Shown here: one piece after another, positions 13,306 through 15,893 of the stretch | How positions within the stretch are numbered: the stretch's first letter is position 1 | How the letters are laid out: each line of letters opens with the position of its first letter | Assembly (NCBI GenBank): GCA_034434635.1 | Contig: DAOTYX010000088.1 | Span: 1-15,893 of the forward strand | DNA: 15,893 nt | From: DAOTYX01 sp034434635 | GTDB lineage: Bacteria; Chloroflexota; Anaerolineae; B4-G1; DUEL01 | Direction: 5' to 3' | The notes under the pieces: model-generated | The model's database searches: none | The model's input: only the letters and a program-made list of their open reading frames with translations | Told to the model about the DNA's origin: nothing | Translations under genes and position numbers: made by a program

Positions 13306-13761
13306 CTACGTTTCGTCCGTGGATAGCACAGCGGAAGAGCCGCCGGGGCTGCACTCGCCGCGGAAGAAGGCCCACTCCTCGCACTCCGAGCCGTCGGGGA
13401 AGATGCAGTAACCGGCCTGACCGCCATCCTCGGCGGTGCGAATCTCCAGTTGTCCGCCCTGCTCCTCGCAGTAGACCGAGGCCGGGTTGGGCATGCCAAG
13501 CATCCCGCCGGGGCTGCACTCGCCGCGGAAGAAGGCCCATTCCTCACACTCGGAACCATCAGGGAAGATGCAGTAGCCAGTCTGGCTGCCGTCCTCGGCG
13601 GTGCGAATCTCCAGTTGTCCGCCCTGCTCCTCACAGTAGACCGAGGCCGGGTTGGGCATACCCGCCTCAGGTGTCGGTGTGGCGGTGGGTGTGGGCGGGC
13701 GGCACGCCGCGAGAGACAGCAGAAGCGCTGTCAGCACGAGAGCAATAGCCTGGTACCTCAT
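13306..13761 (-). CDS. Lipoprotein with two tandem DUF333 domains
   Basis: This 151-aa protein begins with a lipoprotein signal peptide ending LSLAAC (lipid-modified C20). A Thr/Pro linker follows (PTPTATPTPEAG). Two DUF333 units (34-86 and 89-141) come next, each of the form NPASVYCEEQGGQLEIRTA, GYCIFPDGSECEEWAFFRGEC. Each unit has four cysteines (43, 64, 72, 82 and 98, 119, 127, 137), likely disulfide-bonded outside the membrane. DUF333 proteins such as E. coli YoaF are exported and of unknown function; the label putative hemolysin is not well supported. AGGAG seven nt before the ATG fixes the start. The next gene (R3H ATPase) begins 21 nt after its TAG. Confidence 0.92.
   Translation of the reverse strand: MRYQAIALVLTALLLSLAACRPPTPTATPTPEAGMPNPASVYCEEQGGQLEIRTAEDGSQTGYCIFPDGSECEEWAFFRGECSPGGMLGMPNPASVYCEEQGGQLEIRTAEDGGQAGYCIFPDGSECEEWAFFRGECSPGGSSAVLSTDET
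13339..13662 (-). repeat. Direct repeat encoding the two DUF333 units
   Basis: Two 159-nt copies (13504-13662 and 13339-13497), offset by 165 nt, encode 53-aa units that differ at only two positions (GSQTG against GGQAG). By eye the DNA differs at about 14 positions, almost all silent. Confidence 0.85.
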
Positions 13762-13817
13762 GTCGTTTCTCCTCTCAGCCAGTAGTCAGGTCCCCGCTGC
13801 CGCTACCCGGCGGGCTT

Positions 13818-13843
13818 TCTCAGGGGGTCCTGCTACCCTGAGA
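13818..13843. repeat. Perfect 8-bp inverted repeat upstream of the lipoprotein
   Basis: TCTCAGGG (13818-13825) and CCCTGAGA (13836-13843) flank a 10-nt loop in the 129-nt gap between DUF2283 and the lipoprotein genes. On the minus strand no T-run follows. It could be a weak terminator for the genes before it. The same gap holds AGGCTACGG twice, 33 nt apart (13855 and 13888). Confidence 0.45.
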
Positions 13844-13890
13844 GACGCTTTTGGAGGCTACGGAGTTCCCTTCCCGCTCCCCTTCTCAGG

Positions 13891-14133
13891 CTACGGCACG
13901 CTTAGCGGCCACTCGACCTGTTCTCCTGTTGCTTCGTTGATGAACAGGAACAGGTTCCCATCCTCCCGTACCAGTTGCTCGTTCGCGTTCAGAAGCTCAA
14001 TCCCATAGATAGCCCCGTCGGGCGCAAGGTCAACTACCAATTCCTCACTCACCTTGATGGCTTCCACCTGCCCCCGCTTCTCCCGAAAGCGAATGTAGGC
14101 CACGTTGTATCGGGGATCATACGTCAATCTCAT
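13891..14133 (-). CDS. DUF2283 family protein
   Basis: This 80-aa protein starts MRLTYDPRYNVAYIRF and continues VVDLAPDGAIYGIELLNA, the DUF2283 pattern (YDxxxDxxYI then VDxDxxGxxxGIExL). The start is supported by GGAGG seven nt before the ATG at 14133. It follows the DUF4258 gene by 33 nt on the same strand. DUF2283 proteins often sit directly after DUF4258 genes, and such pairs are suspected toxin-antitoxin modules, with DUF2283 the likelier antitoxin. That pairing is from memory and the role is inferred. The last 20 or so residues (INEATGEQVEWPLSVP) extend past the core motif. Confidence 0.88.
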   Translation of the reverse strand: MRLTYDPRYNVAYIRFREKRGQVEAIKVSEELVVDLAPDGAIYGIELLNANEQLVREDGNLFLFINEATGEQVEWPLSVP

Positions 14134-14166
14134 CCCCTTCCCTCCTTTCGGAAAACTTCCACGGGC

Positions 14167-14361
14167 TCAGAAGTAGCGAACAATGATCGTGATCACCAGC
14201 CATTCGCCTTCCTCGTCGAACGGGAAATTGCGACGAAAGCCAGCCCGCCCGAACTTGGCTGGAAATCGCTCTCCTTCATCCACAGTGGATACGACCTCGC
14301 CCTCTGTGGCCCCGCGCTCCTGCATCCGCTCCAAGGCGTGAGGGTGGAACCGCACGGTCAT
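14167..14361 (-). CDS. DUF4258 family protein, possible toxin partner
   Basis: From ATG at 14361 the protein is 64 aa: VRFHPHALERMQERG, then GEVVSTVDEGERF and a final LVITIIVRYF. The HAxxRMxxRG motif is the DUF4258 signature, in a fold some relate to RelE-like or BrnT-like toxins. A longer reading uses TTG at 14394 but lacks a ribosome site, whereas GGGAG lies five nt before the 14361 ATG. The protein ends right after the last strand, at the short end of the family. It lies after pdxT (53-nt gap) and before the DUF2283 gene (33 nt). Confidence 0.85.
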   Translation of the reverse strand: MTVRFHPHALERMQERGATEGEVVSTVDEGERFPAKFGRAGFRRNFPFDEEGEWLVITIIVRYF

Positions 14362-14414
14362 TCCCTCTCCCGCAGGTTCGAAAACGACTGACAACGGGCC
14401 AGCCAGGTCATCGC

Positions 14415-14996
14415 TTATTCGCCAGCGCTCAGGCGAGTGAAGTAGCGGTGGAAGCGGTCATCGTCGGTCAGTTCGGGGTGAAAGGCCGTGGCCAGCAGGT
14501 GACCCTGCCGCACGGCGACGACCGTCCCGTCCTCCAACCGGGCCAGCACCTCCACTCCTTCCCCCACGCGCTCGATGCGCGGGGCGCGGATGAAGACGGC
14601 ATGGAAAGGCGGGTCGCCCAACGCCGGCACCTCCAGGTCGGCCTCGAAACTGTCTACCTGACGGCCAAAGGCGTTGCGACGGACCGCCACGTCCATCAAC
14701 CCCAGCAGCGGCTGGTCGGGCAGACCGTCGCTTGCCTCCCGCGCCAGGAGGATCATCCCGGCGCAGGTGCCCCAGACGGGGCGGCCCGACCAGGCGAAGT
14801 CGCGCAGCGGCTCCAGCAGCCCCCAGCGGACGGCCACCTTGCCGATGGTGGTGGATTCGCCACCGGGGATGATCAGCCCGTCCAGCCCTTCAAGGTGCTG
14901 GGGCAGGCGGACCTCAACCGGTTCCGCGCCGATGCGCTCCAAGACCTGCTCGTGTTCGATGAAGGCCCCCTGTAGGGCCAGAACGCCGATCTTCAT
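14415..14996 (-). CDS. pdxT: Pyridoxal 5'-phosphate synthase glutaminase subunit
   Basis: PdxT releases ammonia from glutamine and channels it to PdxS to build pyridoxal phosphate. From ATG at 14996 it is 193 aa, the usual size. The nucleophile is C78 (VWGTCAGMILLA), with the His-Glu pair H173 and E175 (ATAFHPEL). The glutamine-loop motif GLIIPGGESTT and the PdxT signature VRRNAFGRQVDSFE are intact. It starts 7 nt after the pdxS stop with no clear SD, so translation is probably coupled. A longer frame to 15191 is antisense-like overlap with pdxS and is rejected. Confidence 0.97.
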   Translation of the reverse strand: MKIGVLALQGAFIEHEQVLERIGAEPVEVRLPQHLEGLDGLIIPGGESTTIGKVAVRWGLLEPLRDFAWSGRPVWGTCAGMILLAREASDGLPDQPLLGLMDVAVRRNAFGRQVDSFEADLEVPALGDPPFHAVFIRAPRIERVGEGVEVLARLEDGTVVAVRQGHLLATAFHPELTDDDRFHRYFTRLSAGE

Positions 14997-15003
14997 ACCA
15001 GAG

Positions 15004-15891
15004 TCACCAGCCGCGCACTGCCAGGCGCCCCGCTTCGGGGATGTCGCTGACGTGAATGCCGACCATCGCCTCGCCCAGGCCGCGGCTGACCTCGGCCAGG
15101 ATCTGCGGGTCGTTGTAGTGGGTGACCGCCTGAACGATGGCGCGAGCCCGTTTGGCCGGGTCGCCGGACTTGAAGATGCCGCTGCCGACAAAGACGCCGT
15201 CCATCCCCAACTGCATCATCAGCGCCGCGTCCGCCGGGGTCGCCACGCCGCCCGCGGCGAAGTTGACCACGGGCAGACGGCCCAACCGGGCGGTCTCGAC
15301 GACCAGGTCGTAGGGCGCGCCGATCTCCTTGGCGTAGGCCATCATCTCCTCGGGGGCCATCGTCGTCAGCCGGCGGATCTCGCCCATCACGGCGCGGGCG
15401 TGACGCACCGCCTCGACCACGTCGCCGGTGCCGGCCTCCCCCTTCGTGCGGATCATCGCCGCCCCCTCACCGATGCGTCGCAGCGCCTCGCCCAGATTGC
15501 GACAGCCACAGACAAAGGGCACCTTGAACTGGCGCTTGTCAATGTGATGGGCCTCGTCAGCAGGGGTGAGCACCTCGCTCTCGTCAATGAAGTCCACCCC
15601 CAGCGCTTCCAGGATCTGCGCCTCGACGAAGTGGCCGATGCGGCACTTGGCCATCACCGGGATGGAGACCGCTTCCATGATCTCGATGATCTTCTCCGGG
15701 TCGGACATACGGGCCACGCCGCCCTGCGCGCGGATGTCCGCCGGCACCCGCTCGAGGGCCATCACCGCGCAGGCGCCCGCGTCCTCGGCGATGCGGGCGT
15801 GCTCGGCGCTGACCACGTCCATGATCACGCCGCCCTTGAGCATCTGGGCCAGGCCGCGTTTGACCTTTTCCGTTCCCACTTCCCGTTCCAT
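15004..15891 (-). CDS. pdxS: Pyridoxal 5'-phosphate synthase lyase subunit
   Basis: PdxS condenses ribose 5-phosphate, glyceraldehyde 3-phosphate and ammonia into pyridoxal phosphate, using PdxT as ammonia source. The 295 aa form a TIM barrel with all family stretches: KGGVIMDVVSAEHARIAEDAG, ALERVPADIR, the active-site Lys region VMAKCRIGHFVEA, DESEVLTPADE, RTKGEAGTG, VNFAAGGVATPADAALMM and the C-terminal phosphate region. The ATG lies 2 nt from the window edge (15889-15891) and fits family N-termini. The ribosome site and promoter are outside the window, so the start is not fully proven. Confidence 0.97.
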   Translation of the reverse strand: MEREVGTEKVKRGLAQMLKGGVIMDVVSAEHARIAEDAGACAVMALERVPADIRAQGGVARMSDPEKIIEIMEAVSIPVMAKCRIGHFVEAQILEALGVDFIDESEVLTPADEAHHIDKRQFKVPFVCGCRNLGEALRRIGEGAAMIRTKGEAGTGDVVEAVRHARAVMGEIRRLTTMAPEEMMAYAKEIGAPYDLVVETARLGRLPVVNFAAGGVATPADAALMMQLGMDGVFVGSGIFKSGDPAKRARAIVQAVTHYNDPQILAEVSRGLGEAMVGIHVSDIPEAGRLAVRGW

Positions 15892-15893
15892 CT

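Noticed and set aside
13285..13308. Lipoprotein and R3H ATPase lie in one frame, split only by a TAG and seven codons, suggesting a readthrough fusion
   Set aside because: Being in frame has a one-in-three chance. The ATPase has its own GAGGAG by the ATG, and a lipoprotein-anchored nucleic-acid ATPase makes little sense.
11821..13326. 501-aa open frame on the plus strand
   Set aside because: It is the mirror of the R3H ATPase gene in a high-GC region, and the composition is not protein-like.

Overview
The window is about two-thirds G+C by eye, and its short intergenic gaps, near-consensus sigma70-type promoters and strong Shine-Dalgarno (SD) sequences point to a bacterial chromosome. Several features suggest Chloroflexota, of Anaerolineae, Caldilineae or Thermoflexia type. 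These are the exported proteins carrying a YLPLxxR-like motif, a guanylate kinase whose P-loop ends in GKD, a Thr/Pro-rich lipoprotein linker, a BACON-type repeat, a SpoIIIAA/R3H ATPase next to tmk, and DUF951, DUF2283 and DUF4258 proteins. The phylum call is inferred from family knowledge, not from any search. I see no tRNA, rRNA, CRISPR array, transposase or integrase.

Left part, plus strand. A leader region (1-301) holds a long near-perfect palindrome built of 9-nt units. It is followed by a two-gene RNA-repair operon, archease and the RNA ligase rtcB. Next comes a small exported double-LysM protein with its own promoter and a strong terminator. A secreted pair follows from a clear promoter: a CAP/SCP-domain protein and, 1 nt downstream, a subtilisin-like protease. 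The protease lacks an N-terminal prodomain but carries a prodomain-like module at its C-terminus. A 391-nt gap (5552-5942) with three hairpins and a good promoter leads to purA.

Middle part. Convergent to purA is a minus-strand cluster, in transcription order gmk, rhomboid protease, CNNM/CBS transporter, DUF951 protein and a small membrane protein. Its spacing (21, 6, -4 and 11 nt) indicates one operon. The divergent fmdB-like zinc-ribbon gene shares a short region with gmk in which candidate promoters for both directions overlap.

Right part, minus strand. The order is pdxS, pdxT (pyridoxal phosphate synthase), a DUF4258/DUF2283 pair resembling a toxin-antitoxin module, a lipoprotein with two nearly identical DUF333 repeats, the SpoIIIAA-like R3H ATPase, and tmk. 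tmk ends 11 nt from the convergent fmdB-like gene.

Most of the window is housekeeping (RNA repair, purine and thymidine nucleotide supply, vitamin B6) mixed with cell-envelope genes. The observations most worth a second look are the subtilase with displaced prodomain beside a CAP protein, the duplicated DUF333 lipoprotein, the DUF4258/DUF2283 pair, the overlapping gmk/fmdB promoters with an 8-nt SD-like repeat, and the palindromes in the two longer gaps.
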